64,000 nucleotides of DNA from Saccharicrinis sp963666825 (GTDB taxonomy: Bacteria > Bacteroidota > Bacteroidia > Bacteroidales > Marinilabiliaceae). The stretch lies in contig OY763044.2 of NCBI GenBank assembly GCA_963666825.2, positions 2,170,001-2,234,000 of the forward strand, given 5' to 3'. Position 1 is the stretch's first letter; every line of letters begins with the position of its first letter. The position numbers and the translations under genes were made by a program. The notes beneath the pieces were generated by a model. It ran no database searches. It saw nothing but the letters and a program-made list of their open reading frames with translations, and was not told where the DNA came from. Shown piece by piece: positions 36,561-46,305 of the stretch.

Positions 36561-36865
36561 TAATTTGATAGATATTTGTATACACCAATTAATACCCCTT
36601 TAACAGTACCTTTTAGTATTATGCAAAACAGTACTTTTGTACTGTTTTGATTATATAACTCTATTTTTTTATTCTTCATCTTTATAGTACACTTAATCTA
36701 ACACACTTGAAATACAGAATATTATCATTTACAAATTATTATTCCCTACAACGCTTCAGATATTGTAAATATAGAACAATGTAACTTTATAACTCTTCAT
36801 ACGTAATAGTCGTAATATTACATTTAACCGTTAAGCATATCTCAAATAAGACCTATAAACAATAA

Positions 36866-36892
36866 AGGCTCCAGATGAAAAATCCAGAGCCT
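36866..36892 (-). terminator. Terminator of the M16 peptidase gene
   Basis: AGGCTC (36866-36871) pairs with GAGCCT (36887-36892); on the minus strand it is followed by a T-rich stretch. It begins 29 bp past the stop codon. Confidence 0.65.
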
Positions 36893-36920
36893 ATCATTTT
36901 AAATATTTATTTTTGACTAA

Positions 36921-39662
36921 TTATAGTGGATTACCATCTCCATCTATTATGATAATTTCACCATAGTTTAAATCTTTAACCTGTTCCTTTATTTGATTTA
37001 CATCTCCTACTATAATCCAGCTGATATTCTCAGGGTGTATAATTTTACTAGCTACTTCTTGTACTTCTTTTAAATCAATACTTTTAATATCCATTGAATA
37101 ATTTTGATAATAATTGAGTGGTAAATTGTAACGATTAATATTACCTATAGAATTTCTAACAGAATTCATTGTTTCCCAGATTCCGGGAAGACTCAATACC
37201 TCATTATTTTTAGTTTTCTCAAACTCTTTTTCAGTTGCTTTATTTGTTGTAACAAACTCTGATATTTCCTTTTTAAGTTCGATCATTGTTGCCGATGTCT
37301 TATCTGATTGAACTGGTGCAAATGATAAATAAGGTCGTTGTCCTTTTGTGTCTATTAGAAATCCAAATGCTCCATAAGACCATCCTTTATCTTCTCGAAT
37401 ATTCATATTAATTCTTGATGTAAATTCACCTCCTAATATATTATTAGCCAGTTTAAATGCCTTTTCGTTAACTGCCCCATAAGGATCAGCAACATGACCT
37501 GCTAAAACAATCGATTGAATAGATCCCGGACGATCAATAAGATAAATTTTTCCGGCATTTGGTTTTACTGTTGCAATATTCTTAACAGGAACATCTTTGG
37601 ATTTCCATTTTTTAAATAATTCTTCCAATTTAGATGTTAGTTCACTCATTGTAATATCTCCAACTACAATTAATGTGGCATTGTTGGGATGAATCCATGT
37701 ACTATAAAATTTGTTTAAATCATCTTTTGTAATTTCACTTACTGTATTTTCATAACCAGAACCAGTAAAAGGAAGACTATAAGCATGTCCCTCTCCATAA
37801 ATTAGTTTAGGAAATACCCTTAAAGCCATCTGAAAAGGAATATTCTTTTCGCGTTTTATATCATCAATCTGCTCCATTTTCAATCGTTGCATTTCTTTCT
37901 CTGAAAAAAGTGGATTGAGAATAACATCTGCAAATAAATCCATACTTGAATCAAAATTTTGCTTCAATGCAGTCATATTTACAAACGACATATCAAGATT
38001 TGATCCTGTATATAAAGATGTACCCAACATATCTAATTCATCACTAATTTGGAATGCATCTCTATTTTTAGTTCCCTCATCCAGCATATTCATGGTTAAT
38101 TTTGCAGTTCCTTGTTTACCAAATTGATCAGCGGCAAAACCAGCATCAAATTCCATTGACATTGTAACCATAGGAACAGAGTTTCTCTGAGTTAATAAAA
38201 CTTTTAATCCATTAGACAAAGTAGTTTTCTGAATTTCAGGAAACTCAACCACATCCTCTTCTCCTAAATCTGGTAATCCTTTGCTCCTGTCAATTTCAGT
38301 TTTTGTGGTACTATATTCAGGGAATGGTTCTACATATAATACATATTTTCCATCGCTTAACCATTTATTACCAGCTAAACGAATCTCTTCTGCAGTTAAA
38401 TCACGATAAGCTTTTAAACGTGTTTTATAAAATTCAGGATCTCCCATATAAACCTGATTCATTGCTAAAATATCCGATTTTCCACCAAAACCACCTATTC
38501 TCTCAATACCCTTAACAAAACCTGATAAGAAATTTGTTTTTCCTCGGGTTACCTCTTGTTCAGTTAAACCATCTTTTAATAGTTTTTGGAGTTCCTCATT
38601 AATAATCGCTTCTACTTTTTTAGCATCTTTACCTGGTTTAACATCAGCTCGAATTACGAACAAACCAGAAATCTCGTTTTCCCAGTTATAAGAATTTACA
38701 GAACTAGCAAGCTGTTCATCATAAACTAATCTTTTATATAAACGAGAAGATTTACCATTGGTTAAAGCTGTTGAAATCAAATCCAGTTTAAATGCATCTT
38801 CGTTACCAAATTCCGGCACATTCCATGTTATTTGAATGCGGGTTTGAGGAACTCTGTCTTGCATAACATCACGAATTTCGCCTGAACGTTTTGCAATATA
38901 AGTCATTGGATGTGTTACTGGAGGTCCGGATGGAATATCGCCAAAGTACTTTTTCACCTTTTCTAATGCTGCATTTGTTTCTACATCTCCAGCTATTACT
39001 AAAGTGGCATTTGCAGGTCCATAATAATTCTTAAACCAGTCTTTCACATCATCAAGCGTGGCTCCATTCAAATCATCCATAGAACCTATTACTGTATGCG
39101 AATATGGATGATTAGCAGGAAAAGATCGTTTAACAATACTCTCAAACATTCTTCCATATGGTTGGTTTTCACCTTGCCGTTTCTCATTTTGAACTACATC
39201 TCTTTGTTCATCTAAACGCTCCTGACTAATTGCTCCTGCAAAATGTCCCATCCGATCACTTTCCATCCATAAGGCAATATCAAAAGCAGATTTGGGTACA
39301 TTTTGAAAATAGTTGGTTCTATCAAAACTTGTAGTTCCATTCAAATCTGTAGCACCTATGCTTTCCATGGCCTCAAAGTAGTCTGTATTATAATTCTCGC
39401 TACCGTTAAACATTAAATGCTCAAACAAATGAGCAAACCCTGTTTTTCTTGCCTTTTCATTTTTAGAACCTACATGATACCAAACATTTACAGCTACAAT
39501 TGGAGCTTTATGATCCTCATGAATAATTACAGTTAATCCATTATCCAAGGTGAATTTCTGATATTTAATATCTATATCTTCAATATTAAACTTGAAATCT
39601 TGCGCTATAATAGGTGTTATACAAAAAAGAAATAATAGTAGGGATAATAACTTTGTTTTCAT
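36921..39662 (-). CDS. M16-family zinc metallopeptidase, two-domain
   Basis: 913 residues with a signal peptide ending at IAQ. The inverted zinc motif HLFEH is at 78-82 in FAHLFEHLMFNGS, with downstream acidic residues in DEQRDVVQNEKRQ. The second half (from about 460) repeats the M16 fold without a zinc motif, as in pitrilysin-like periplasmic peptidases. Conserved GGEFTSRINMNIREDKGWSYG near 760 is the substrate-binding R/Y region. It probably degrades peptides in the periplasm. Single gene with its own terminator. Confidence 0.92.
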   Translation of the reverse strand: MKTKLLSLLLFLFCITPIIAQDFKFNIEDIDIKYQKFTLDNGLTVIIHEDHKAPIVAVNVWYHVGSKNEKARKTGFAHLFEHLMFNGSENYNTDYFEAMESIGATDLNGTTSFDRTNYFQNVPKSAFDIALWMESDRMGHFAGAISQERLDEQRDVVQNEKRQGENQPYGRMFESIVKRSFPANHPYSHTVIGSMDDLNGATLDDVKDWFKNYYGPANATLVIAGDVETNAALEKVKKYFGDIPSGPPVTHPMTYIAKRSGEIRDVMQDRVPQTRIQITWNVPEFGNEDAFKLDLISTALTNGKSSRLYKRLVYDEQLASSVNSYNWENEISGLFVIRADVKPGKDAKKVEAIINEELQKLLKDGLTEQEVTRGKTNFLSGFVKGIERIGGFGGKSDILAMNQVYMGDPEFYKTRLKAYRDLTAEEIRLAGNKWLSDGKYVLYVEPFPEYSTTKTEIDRSKGLPDLGEEDVVEFPEIQKTTLSNGLKVLLTQRNSVPMVTMSMEFDAGFAADQFGKQGTAKLTMNMLDEGTKNRDAFQISDELDMLGTSLYTGSNLDMSFVNMTALKQNFDSSMDLFADVILNPLFSEKEMQRLKMEQIDDIKREKNIPFQMALRVFPKLIYGEGHAYSLPFTGSGYENTVSEITKDDLNKFYSTWIHPNNATLIVVGDITMSELTSKLEELFKKWKSKDVPVKNIATVKPNAGKIYLIDRPGSIQSIVLAGHVADPYGAVNEKAFKLANNILGGEFTSRINMNIREDKGWSYGAFGFLIDTKGQRPYLSFAPVQSDKTSATMIELKKEISEFVTTNKATEKEFEKTKNNEVLSLPGIWETMNSVRNSIGNINRYNLPLNYYQNYSMDIKSIDLKEVQEVASKIIHPENISWIIVGDVNQIKEQVKDLNYGEIIIIDGDGNPL

Positions 39663-40143
39663 AGAAATAGAGATTTAATTAAAAATTACATTTTATAAGC
39701 AACCGAATTTAATTAATTAAACCGTTAATGTCAATTAAAACAATAAGTTTAATTATTCAACACTAAACTTATGGAATACTCATCAGTGAAGATGAATTTA
39801 TGCTAAATCACCAGGACTGATTATATGAAATTTTGATATTAGATGTAGAGCTACATGAATCCTGAGTATATTATTTTGGTATTTATTAAGATGCAATAGT
39901 ATTAGAAACATCTATATAAATATGCAAAGTCATCCAATTAAAATATTCACTTATTACTCATAAAACGTAGAATAAAATTCTCATTGTGTAATAATTTCAT
40001 CATGGTATTAAAATTACAACTCCACAATAAATCATCATACAACTCTATTAATGTGCATTTTACATAAACATTAGAATTGTACTAATAAGTTGGCATAATA
40101 ATTTGGTAGTATTCAATAACAATTATTCATTTAAAATCAAATT
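39663..40143. other. AT-rich gap with one inverted repeat
   Basis: 481 bp between divergent genes. The only structure I see is ATAAGTTTA (39743-39751) with TAAACTTAT (39764-39772), about 80 bp before the M16 gene, and a small near-palindrome at 39843-39856. No coding frame is recognisable. Confidence 0.4.
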
Positions 40144-40347
40144 ATGAAAATATTAGGAAGAATACTTTTACTCATTGGTGTTATTGGTTTAATAGTTTTT
40201 GGTATTCAAGCAATAAACCATTCGGATTCATTTAGCCTATTCGGATTAAATGTAGCTGTAAGTAATGCAAACTGGACACCTGTTATCATTAGTGGGGTAA
40301 TATTATGTATTGGTGGAATTTTAAGCTTCAAAAGATATCCTTCATAA
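40144..40347 (+). CDS. Small two-helix membrane protein
   Basis: 67 residues, two hydrophobic helices (about 5-23 and 45-62) separated by a short polar loop with WTPVIISG. Resembles the small DUF3185-like stress or envelope proteins of Bacteroidota. It is followed within 100 bp by another tiny membrane protein on the same strand. Function unknown. Confidence 0.55.
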   Translation: MKILGRILLLIGVIGLIVFGIQAINHSDSFSLFGLNVAVSNANWTPVIISGVILCIGGILSFKRYPS

Positions 40348-40444
40348 TATTTATATCATGGTCTTAGAGCTTAAAATTAAGGCGGGTTAAAAATTCTAAG
40401 ATTATATAATTAAGAAATTATTTACTAACATTAAAAATTCACAT

Positions 40445-40591
40445 ATGAGATCATTTCTTTATTTATTAGCCATTATACTTGTTATCGGTTGGTTACTTGG
40501 AATATTTGTATACTCAGTTGGGCACTTAATACATATTCTTTTAGTATTTGCAGTAATTTCTTTACTCATATCAATTATTCGAGGTAAATGA
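40445..40591 (+). CDS. Lmo0937/DUF5670-type mini membrane protein
   Basis: 48 residues starting MRSFLYLLAIILVIGWLLG and ending in IIRGK. The pattern RS-LY-L-A-ILVIGWL-G, then GHLIHILLVFAVI and a short basic end, matches the Lmo0937 family of small stress-associated membrane proteins. Two hydrophobic helices. Adjacent to another tiny membrane protein, suggesting a shared envelope-stress role. Confidence 0.7.
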   Translation: MRSFLYLLAIILVIGWLLGIFVYSVGHLIHILLVFAVISLLISIIRGK

Positions 40592-40940
40592 CAATAAATT
40601 AAAAACTAAATATTTCCTCTTTTCATTATAAGTACTAAATATCTCTTATAATAATCCTACCAAAAATAAACTATTCAAAAAAGTTTATTTAACAATTATA
40701 TTATATAAAATCATTAACTTACATAATTGTTAATGTAACATTATGCCAAAGAAATTACATCCTAATAAAATTAATTTAAATATTTTATTACCTAAATATG
40801 GGAGAAGTTTAGTACTTTTAATTCCGTTATTTAAAATTTTTATCCCATGATTAAACTATCATTGGAAATTATTATATGTATTAAAATAATTTATAATCTG
40901 TTTATAAGTTAAATAGCAAACTAATTAAAAACAAATTACC
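40592..40940. other. Gap with two strong AT-rich inverted repeats
   Basis: AAATAAACT (40664-40672) pairs with AGTTTATTT (40682-40690). TTAACAATTAT (40689-40699) pairs with ATAATTGTTAA (40723-40733), an 11-bp perfect match. They precede the desulfoferrodoxin gene by over 200 bp. They could be a weak terminator for the small gene and an operator, respectively; no gene is seen. Confidence 0.4.
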
Positions 40941-41318
40941 ATGACAAAATTAAATCAAGTTTATCGTTGTAATGTATGTGGAAATATGACAGAAGTAGTT
41001 CATGCCTCTGCAGGAAGACTTGTATGTTGTAATCAAGCAATGGAGTATCTTGAAGAAAACACAAAAGATGCTGCAACAGAAAAACATGTACCTGTTATTG
41101 AAAAAATAGAAAATGGGTATAAAGTAACAGTAGGTGAAGTTGCTCACCCTATGCTTGAAGATCACTATATTGAATGGATTGAACTGATTTCTGAAAATGA
41201 AGTATTAAGAAAATACTTAAATCCAGGAGAAGCACCAGAAGCAATCTTCTATACTGAAGCTACAGATGTATTTGCAAGAGAATACTGTAACCTTCACGGT
41301 AACTGGAAGTCAAAATAG
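40941..41318 (+). CDS. dfx: Desulfoferrodoxin (superoxide reductase)
   Basis: 125 residues. The N-terminal desulforedoxin-type iron centre has Cys10, Cys13, Cys29 and Cys30. The superoxide-reductase domain has its iron ligands His49, His69, His75, Cys116 and His119 (motifs EKHVPVIE, VAHPMLEDHYIEWIEL and CNLHGNW). It reduces superoxide to peroxide without making oxygen, and points to an anaerobic or microaerophilic host. Single gene ending in a strong bidirectional terminator. Confidence 0.93.
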   Translation: MTKLNQVYRCNVCGNMTEVVHASAGRLVCCNQAMEYLEENTKDAATEKHVPVIEKIENGYKVTVGEVAHPMLEDHYIEWIELISENEVLRKYLNPGEAPEAIFYTEATDVFAREYCNLHGNWKSK

Positions 41319-41332
41319 AAGAATTAAAGACT

Positions 41333-41375
41333 AAAAAAAAGAGCTGCAAATAAAGTATCTGCAGCTCTTTTTGTT
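41333..41375. terminator. Bidirectional terminator
   Basis: GAGCTGCA (41341-41348) pairs with TGCAGCTC (41360-41367), with an A-run before (41333-41340) and a T-run after, so it works for both the dfx gene and the convergent TPR gene. Confidence 0.85.
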
Positions 41376-41397
41376 TTATTCAATGAATATACAAGAA

Positions 41398-41919
41398 TTA
41401 TATTCTTTTCATCATATATTCTACTTCCTTTATCTGTTCTGATAATATTTTTTGCTTATCCAGTTTCTTTGCTTCCTGTAAATAATAGCTTGACAATTTC
41501 TTATTTCGTTGTGAAAGATAAATTCCTGAAAGCTGAAGCTTTGCCATTGCCTGATCATTTTTCATTCTTAATCCGGTTGACAATGCTTTTTTAAAGGTCT
41601 TTTCAGCTTCTTTTCTATTATTCTTCTGAGTTTCGACAATACCTTTTAAATAGTAATAATAAGCTTCCTGACTATCAATCATATTCTCAGGCTTCTTTAC
41701 TTTACTTAATATGGCATCCACTGCGGCAAATTTATTTTTTCTTAAAAATAGAAATGCCATCAAGTTTTTTTCGTTCTTAAAATGAAATAATACAAATAAT
41801 CCAGCAGTTAATACTGCCAATATTCCCCAACCAATCATTCCCTGAATAAAAAGAGCGACAGCTCCTATGCACAAAAATCCTCCAATAATCAATCTTATAA
41901 ACTTTCCAATCATAAACAT
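41398..41919 (-). CDS. Membrane-anchored TPR-like protein
   Basis: About 173 residues if ATG 41919 is used (41979 and 41913 are alternatives). Two hydrophobic segments at the N-terminus (FIRLIIGGFLCIGAVALFI, then WGILAVLTAGLFVLF) are followed by TPR-like helix pairs (AYYYYLKGIVETQKNNRKEA and MAKLQLSGIYLSQ). Likely a membrane-attached scaffold; no specific role seen. Confidence 0.65.
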   Translation of the reverse strand: MFMIGKFIRLIIGGFLCIGAVALFIQGMIGWGILAVLTAGLFVLFHFKNEKNLMAFLFLRKNKFAAVDAILSKVKKPENMIDSQEAYYYYLKGIVETQKNNRKEAEKTFKKALSTGLRMKNDQAMAKLQLSGIYLSQRNKKLSSYYLQEAKKLDKQKILSEQIKEVEYMMKRI

Positions 41920-42117
41920 AGTTTTAAATTCGAGCACTAAAAAAAGGAATTTTCTGAAAAAACTAGCAATATAATTCACTCATTTTTTTATGTTTTAAAT
42001 CACTACAAGTGTTCACTCAAAATAAAACTTATAACATATACTTGTTTTTCAAAAGATTATACACAATATTCTTATTTTAATAAATTTCCATTCATAAATA
42101 GATAGCATCTGTATTTA

Positions 42118-43005
42118 CTAATTGAGTTTATCTTTTTGTATCTCTTGTTTTCGAAAATCCTTTGGAGATAATCCGGTATGCTTTTTAAAAAAGCGTGCAA
42201 AATAATTAGGATATTCAAAATTAATAAGATAAGCAATTTCCGATATAGTGTAATTTGTATGCAATAAATATTGCTTGGCTTGTTGAAGCTGAATACGCTG
42301 TATTAATGAACTTGCTGACTGATTGGTAATTTTATTACATATACGATTTAAATGAACTGTGGAAATCCCCAATTTATTAGCATATTGTTTTATAGACCAT
42401 TGAAAGTTTGATTCCTTGATTAGTCTCTCAAACTCATAAAAATAAGACACAGCCTTTTTGTTACTTGAATCCAATTCTTCTATTTGCCAAAGACGGCTCA
42501 TATAAATAAATAACTGCTGTAATAATACGTGAAGCAAAGTATCTTTATAAAAATATTCTTTAAATAATTCATCATCTATTGTCTCCATCAGCTTTGAAAA
42601 CAATTCAGAATTAAATAATGAATCAGAGCTAGCATCCGATGTTTGAAATTTTGTAAATAAAGAAAAAGGTAATCCCCCAACTTCCATAATTCTTTTAGTC
42701 AAGGTTGAAGCCAATGAAATAATTCTTCCACTTACATTGTTTTCAAACTTAAAACCATGTATAAATGTTGATGGTATATATAATAAAACAGGTCCATTAA
42801 ACTCAATTCTTTCTTTCCCATTATAAAAACTGAATGATCCGGTATGTACATAAAATATTTGACAAAGATTAGGATGCATATGTAAACTAATCTCCCAACT
42901 AAAATCAGGACTTCGTGTTTCAATTAATTCTGAAAAAAGATAATCATCAGACAGTTCATTTAAATTCTCTCCATAAAGTCTTTCATAAGTTCTATATGCT
43001 TTCAT
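42118..43005 (-). CDS. AraC-family regulator, PobR-like, of the gallate cluster
   Basis: 295 residues. The N-terminal cupin (about 30-110) has WEISLHMHPNLCQIFYVHTG and LLYIPSTFIHGF. The C-terminal double HTH (about 190-290) has SIKQYANKLGISTVHLNRIC and the AraC signature ISEIAYLINFEYPNYFARFF. The arrangement resembles PobR/HpaA regulators that respond to hydroxybenzoates or hydroxyphenylacetates. Divergent from the tannase gene with a 159-bp shared promoter region, so it probably activates it. Confidence 0.82.
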   Translation of the reverse strand: MKAYRTYERLYGENLNELSDDYLFSELIETRSPDFSWEISLHMHPNLCQIFYVHTGSFSFYNGKERIEFNGPVLLYIPSTFIHGFKFENNVSGRIISLASTLTKRIMEVGGLPFSLFTKFQTSDASSDSLFNSELFSKLMETIDDELFKEYFYKDTLLHVLLQQLFIYMSRLWQIEELDSSNKKAVSYFYEFERLIKESNFQWSIKQYANKLGISTVHLNRICNKITNQSASSLIQRIQLQQAKQYLLHTNYTISEIAYLINFEYPNYFARFFKKHTGLSPKDFRKQEIQKDKLN

Positions 43006-43164
43006 ACAAACTATAAGTTATAAATATATCCTAATGTTTATTTTTTTCTCTGTAAATATATATTTTATGTTCTATTTGTATCTTTTATTAAAAATAAAGT
43101 TTCCTATTTTAGTTGTAATTTTTTAGACTTTTAACATTCAAAAATTTTATAATTAATTACACTA

Positions 43165-44619
43165 ATGAGAAATATTGTACTTATAATGGGAGTTATATTC
43201 GGATTATATTCTTGTAATTCTTCTAAACCAAAAGACAACCTATTATTTCCTCAGGACAACTTTACTAATGAAAATCGTACTGTAAATATTAATGGTAGAG
43301 ATGTAAATGTTGCATATAAAGCATTTAAACACATTGCCTATGTTAATAAACCTGTAGATGTGGCCTACCAAAGTCTTGATGTTTACGTTCCGGTTGAAAT
43401 AGATGGAAAACAAATTGACGCAAGCAATGCTCCAATTCTTTTTAGTATCGGTGTTGGCGGATATATGTCAGTAAGAAATATTCCCCAGGAATCAAATGAT
43501 GGAGATAATAGACCGCATTTTGGTGGATTGAAAGAAAAACTTGATGGACGAGATTTATTAGCTTTAGGAGCTGGTTATGTAGTTGTTATGCCAGGATGTC
43601 GCGGACGTGATAATGTAGATGATAATGGTGTTTATTATGGTAAAGCACCTGCTGCTATTGTTGACTTAAAAGCTGCAGTCAGATATCTACGTCATAATAA
43701 AGATTTAATACCTGGTAACACTGATCATATTGTTTCGGTAGGTTGTAGTGCAGGAGGTGCCATTTCGGCTTTACTTGGAACATCTGGTGACAGTAATCTT
43801 TATGAACCATATCTAAGTGAAATAGGTGCAGCAAACGAATCTGATAAGATTTTTGGTTGTGCTTGTTATAGTCCAATTACGGATCTGGAGCATGCAGATA
43901 TGGCTTACGAATGGATGTATGGAAAATTTCCTGCAAGAGGAGAATTAGTTTCACAGGAGTTATCCATGGAGTTGGCTGCTGCGTTTGATGAATATCAATC
44001 AAATCTTAACTTACAAGGCAAAAATGACTTTGGAACAATAACTGCTGCAAATTATAGTGATTATCTGCTACAATACTACGTTAAACCCTCTGCTACATAT
44101 TATTTAAATGAAATGGATGAAAACAGTAAAAAAGAATACCTTAATAAAAACCCTTGGATTATATGGGAAAATAACAAAGCTGATTTTACATTTGAAAACT
44201 ATGTATCTCACGTGGGAAGAATGAAAGGCTTACCATCATTTGATGATTTTGAAATGAGACAGCCAGAACCAAACTTATTTGGGAATGACAGTATTGCTTC
44301 TCGACATTTTACAAATTATAGTTTACAACATTCTACCGGAGATTCAAATGCTACAATTGATGAAGAAGTAAAACATCTTGTATTTTTAATGAATGCCATG
44401 AATTTTACTAAAAATGAAAATTGTGCACCAAATTGGTGGCTTAGAAACGGATCAAGTGATCCTCACACCTCACAAACTGTTATGATTAATTTGGCTACCA
44501 GCCTAAGCAATAATGGAAAAGAGGTAAACACCTGGTTATTTTGGGATGGAGGACATTGTTCAGACTATGATCCGGAAGGTTTTGTACAATGGATTGGAAA
44601 AATATGTAATTATAATTAA
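43165..44619 (+). CDS. Tannase/feruloyl-esterase-type lipoprotein with CS-D-HC motif
   Basis: 484 residues. The lipoprotein signal has its Cys at LYSC. The catalytic serine is Ser195, in GCSAGG, directly preceded by Cys194; Asp432 lies in GSSDPHT and His464 is directly followed by Cys465 in GGHCSDYD. This Cys-Ser, Asp, His-Cys arrangement is the known CS-D-HC signature of tannases and fungal-type feruloyl esterases. It is predicted to release gallate or a related phenolic acid from esters in the periplasm. Next to a gallate-type decarboxylase pair, which supports gallate as the acid. Followed by a strong terminator. Confidence 0.82.
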   Translation: MRNIVLIMGVIFGLYSCNSSKPKDNLLFPQDNFTNENRTVNINGRDVNVAYKAFKHIAYVNKPVDVAYQSLDVYVPVEIDGKQIDASNAPILFSIGVGGYMSVRNIPQESNDGDNRPHFGGLKEKLDGRDLLALGAGYVVVMPGCRGRDNVDDNGVYYGKAPAAIVDLKAAVRYLRHNKDLIPGNTDHIVSVGCSAGGAISALLGTSGDSNLYEPYLSEIGAANESDKIFGCACYSPITDLEHADMAYEWMYGKFPARGELVSQELSMELAAAFDEYQSNLNLQGKNDFGTITAANYSDYLLQYYVKPSATYYLNEMDENSKKEYLNKNPWIIWENNKADFTFENYVSHVGRMKGLPSFDDFEMRQPEPNLFGNDSIASRHFTNYSLQHSTGDSNATIDEEVKHLVFLMNAMNFTKNENCAPNWWLRNGSSDPHTSQTVMINLATSLSNNGKEVNTWLFWDGGHCSDYDPEGFVQWIGKICNYN

Positions 44620-44640
44620 CCTATTTATATCTCTATAAGA

Positions 44641-44675
44641 AAAAGCTCTCAATCATGAATTGAGAGCTTTTTCTT
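44641..44675 (+). terminator. Strong terminator after the tannase gene
   Basis: AAAAGCTCTCAAT (44641-44653), loop CATGA, ATTGAGAGCTTTT (44659-44671), then further Ts. The 13-bp stem separates the tannase from the decarboxylase transcript. Confidence 0.85.
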
Positions 44676-44779
44676 TTTATAAACTCGACTCAACATGTTT
44701 GGATTGTCCTATTATCTGAATGTAATCATCTATTAATTGTATTCGCTATAAATGATCTTTGTATATAAATTTATTTACA

Positions 44780-46270
44780 ATGAAAGATCAAGGAAAAACA
44801 ATAGAGATTGATGACCTTAGAAGTGCCATCGAACACTTAAAAACACAGCCTCAGCAATATCATGAAACTAATGTTTCAATAAATCCTGATGCAGATTTAG
44901 CCGGAGTTTATAAACAGATTGGAGCCGGAGGAACAGTTGTACGACCTACTCGTCTTGGTCCAGCAATGATGTTTAATAATGTAGAAGGTTATCCTGAGGT
45001 TAGAGTATTAGTTGGATTACTTGCAGAACGTACACGTGTGGCTTCGATGCTTGGATCTACAAAAGAAGAAGTTGGCAAGTTTATGGGGCAAGCGCGAAAT
45101 AATATTATTCCGCCAATTGTTGTTGATTCATCAAAAGCTCTTTGTCAAGAAGTTGTTTATAAAGCAGAAGATCCGGATTTTGATATATTAAAAATCCTAC
45201 CAGCTCCTACAAATACACCTATTGATGCAGGTCCGTATTTTTGCGAAGGTTTAGTATTAGGTACAGATCCGGAAACTGGACACTCAGATGTTACCATTCA
45301 TCGTTTGTGTGTTCAAAGCAAGGATGAAATTTCAATATTTTTTGCCCCGGGGCGTCATATTGATGCTTTTAGAGAAAAAGCAGAAAAAGAAGGCAAACCA
45401 TTACCTGTCACTATTAATATGGGACTGGATCCTGCAATTATGGTTGGTGCATGTTTTGAACCTCCAACAACACCATTTGGATTTGATGAATTATCAATAG
45501 CTGGCGGTTTACGTAAAAAACCAGTTGAGTTGGTTCCTTCATTAACAATTAACCAAAATTCTATTGCCAAAGCAGAAATTGTAATTGAAGGTGAAATATT
45601 ACCAAATATACGTGTTGTCGAAGATCAAAATACGAATACTGGTCATGCCATGCCTGAATTCCCTGGTTATAATGGACCTGCCAATCCTTCATTGCCGGTA
45701 ATTAAGGTAAAGGCAATTACCACTCGTAAAAACCCGATATTACAAACGTTAGTTGGCCCCGGAGAAGAACATACAAATCTTGCAGGTATTCCAACAGAAG
45801 CGAGTATATACAATGCTGCCGAAAATGCATTACCCGGACTTGTAAAAAATGTTTATGCTCATACTGCTGGCGGTGGTAAATTTCTTGCTATCATGCAAAT
45901 TAGTAAGAAAAGACCTGTAGATCAGGGACGAGAACGTCAGGCTGCATTAGTTGCATTTGCAACATATTACGAATTAAAACAAGTAATATTAGTAGATGAT
46001 GATGTTGACATTTTTGATACCGATGATGTAATGTGGGCTATGACAACTCGTTATCAAGGAGATGCAAGTACTGTATTTATTCCCGGAGTACGTTGTCATC
46101 CTCTTGATCCATCTCAGGATCCTGCTTTTGATAATAAAATCAGACTACATGGATTATCTACAAAAACCATTTTTGATTGTACTGTACCATTTGATTTAAA
46201 GAAAAAATTTGAGAGAGCTAAGTTTAAAGAGATTGATGCTATTCCTTATTTACCTGAATGGTTTAAATAA
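44780..46270 (+). CDS. lpdC: UbiD-family decarboxylase, LpdC (gallate decarboxylase)-like
   Basis: 496 residues from ATG 44780 (a TTG 21 bp upstream is unnecessary). Prenyl-FMN-dependent aromatic acid decarboxylase. The N-terminal run YHETNVSINPDADLAGVYKQ and the following IGAGGTV, RPTRLGPAMMFNNV, APTNTPIDAGPY and MPEFPGYNGPANP closely resemble lactobacillar gallate decarboxylase LpdC as I remember it. UbiD active-site context includes the Glu in FGFDELSIAGG and IPTEASI. It needs prenyl-FMN from the linked UbiX. Predicted reaction: gallate (or protocatechuate) to pyrogallol (or catechol). Specificity rests on resemblance and on the tannase neighbour. Confidence 0.85.
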   Translation: MKDQGKTIEIDDLRSAIEHLKTQPQQYHETNVSINPDADLAGVYKQIGAGGTVVRPTRLGPAMMFNNVEGYPEVRVLVGLLAERTRVASMLGSTKEEVGKFMGQARNNIIPPIVVDSSKALCQEVVYKAEDPDFDILKILPAPTNTPIDAGPYFCEGLVLGTDPETGHSDVTIHRLCVQSKDEISIFFAPGRHIDAFREKAEKEGKPLPVTINMGLDPAIMVGACFEPPTTPFGFDELSIAGGLRKKPVELVPSLTINQNSIAKAEIVIEGEILPNIRVVEDQNTNTGHAMPEFPGYNGPANPSLPVIKVKAITTRKNPILQTLVGPGEEHTNLAGIPTEASIYNAAENALPGLVKNVYAHTAGGGKFLAIMQISKKRPVDQGRERQAALVAFATYYELKQVILVDDDVDIFDTDDVMWAMTTRYQGDASTVFIPGVRCHPLDPSQDPAFDNKIRLHGLSTKTIFDCTVPFDLKKKFERAKFKEIDAIPYLPEWFK

Positions 46271-46305
46271 TCAAGCTCACAATAGTTTTCATGGAATAAT
46301 GTATT

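Noticed and set aside
39843..39856. ATGTAG-AG-CTACAT palindrome as a regulator site
   Set aside because: Single short copy, no related site nearby and no linked regulator.
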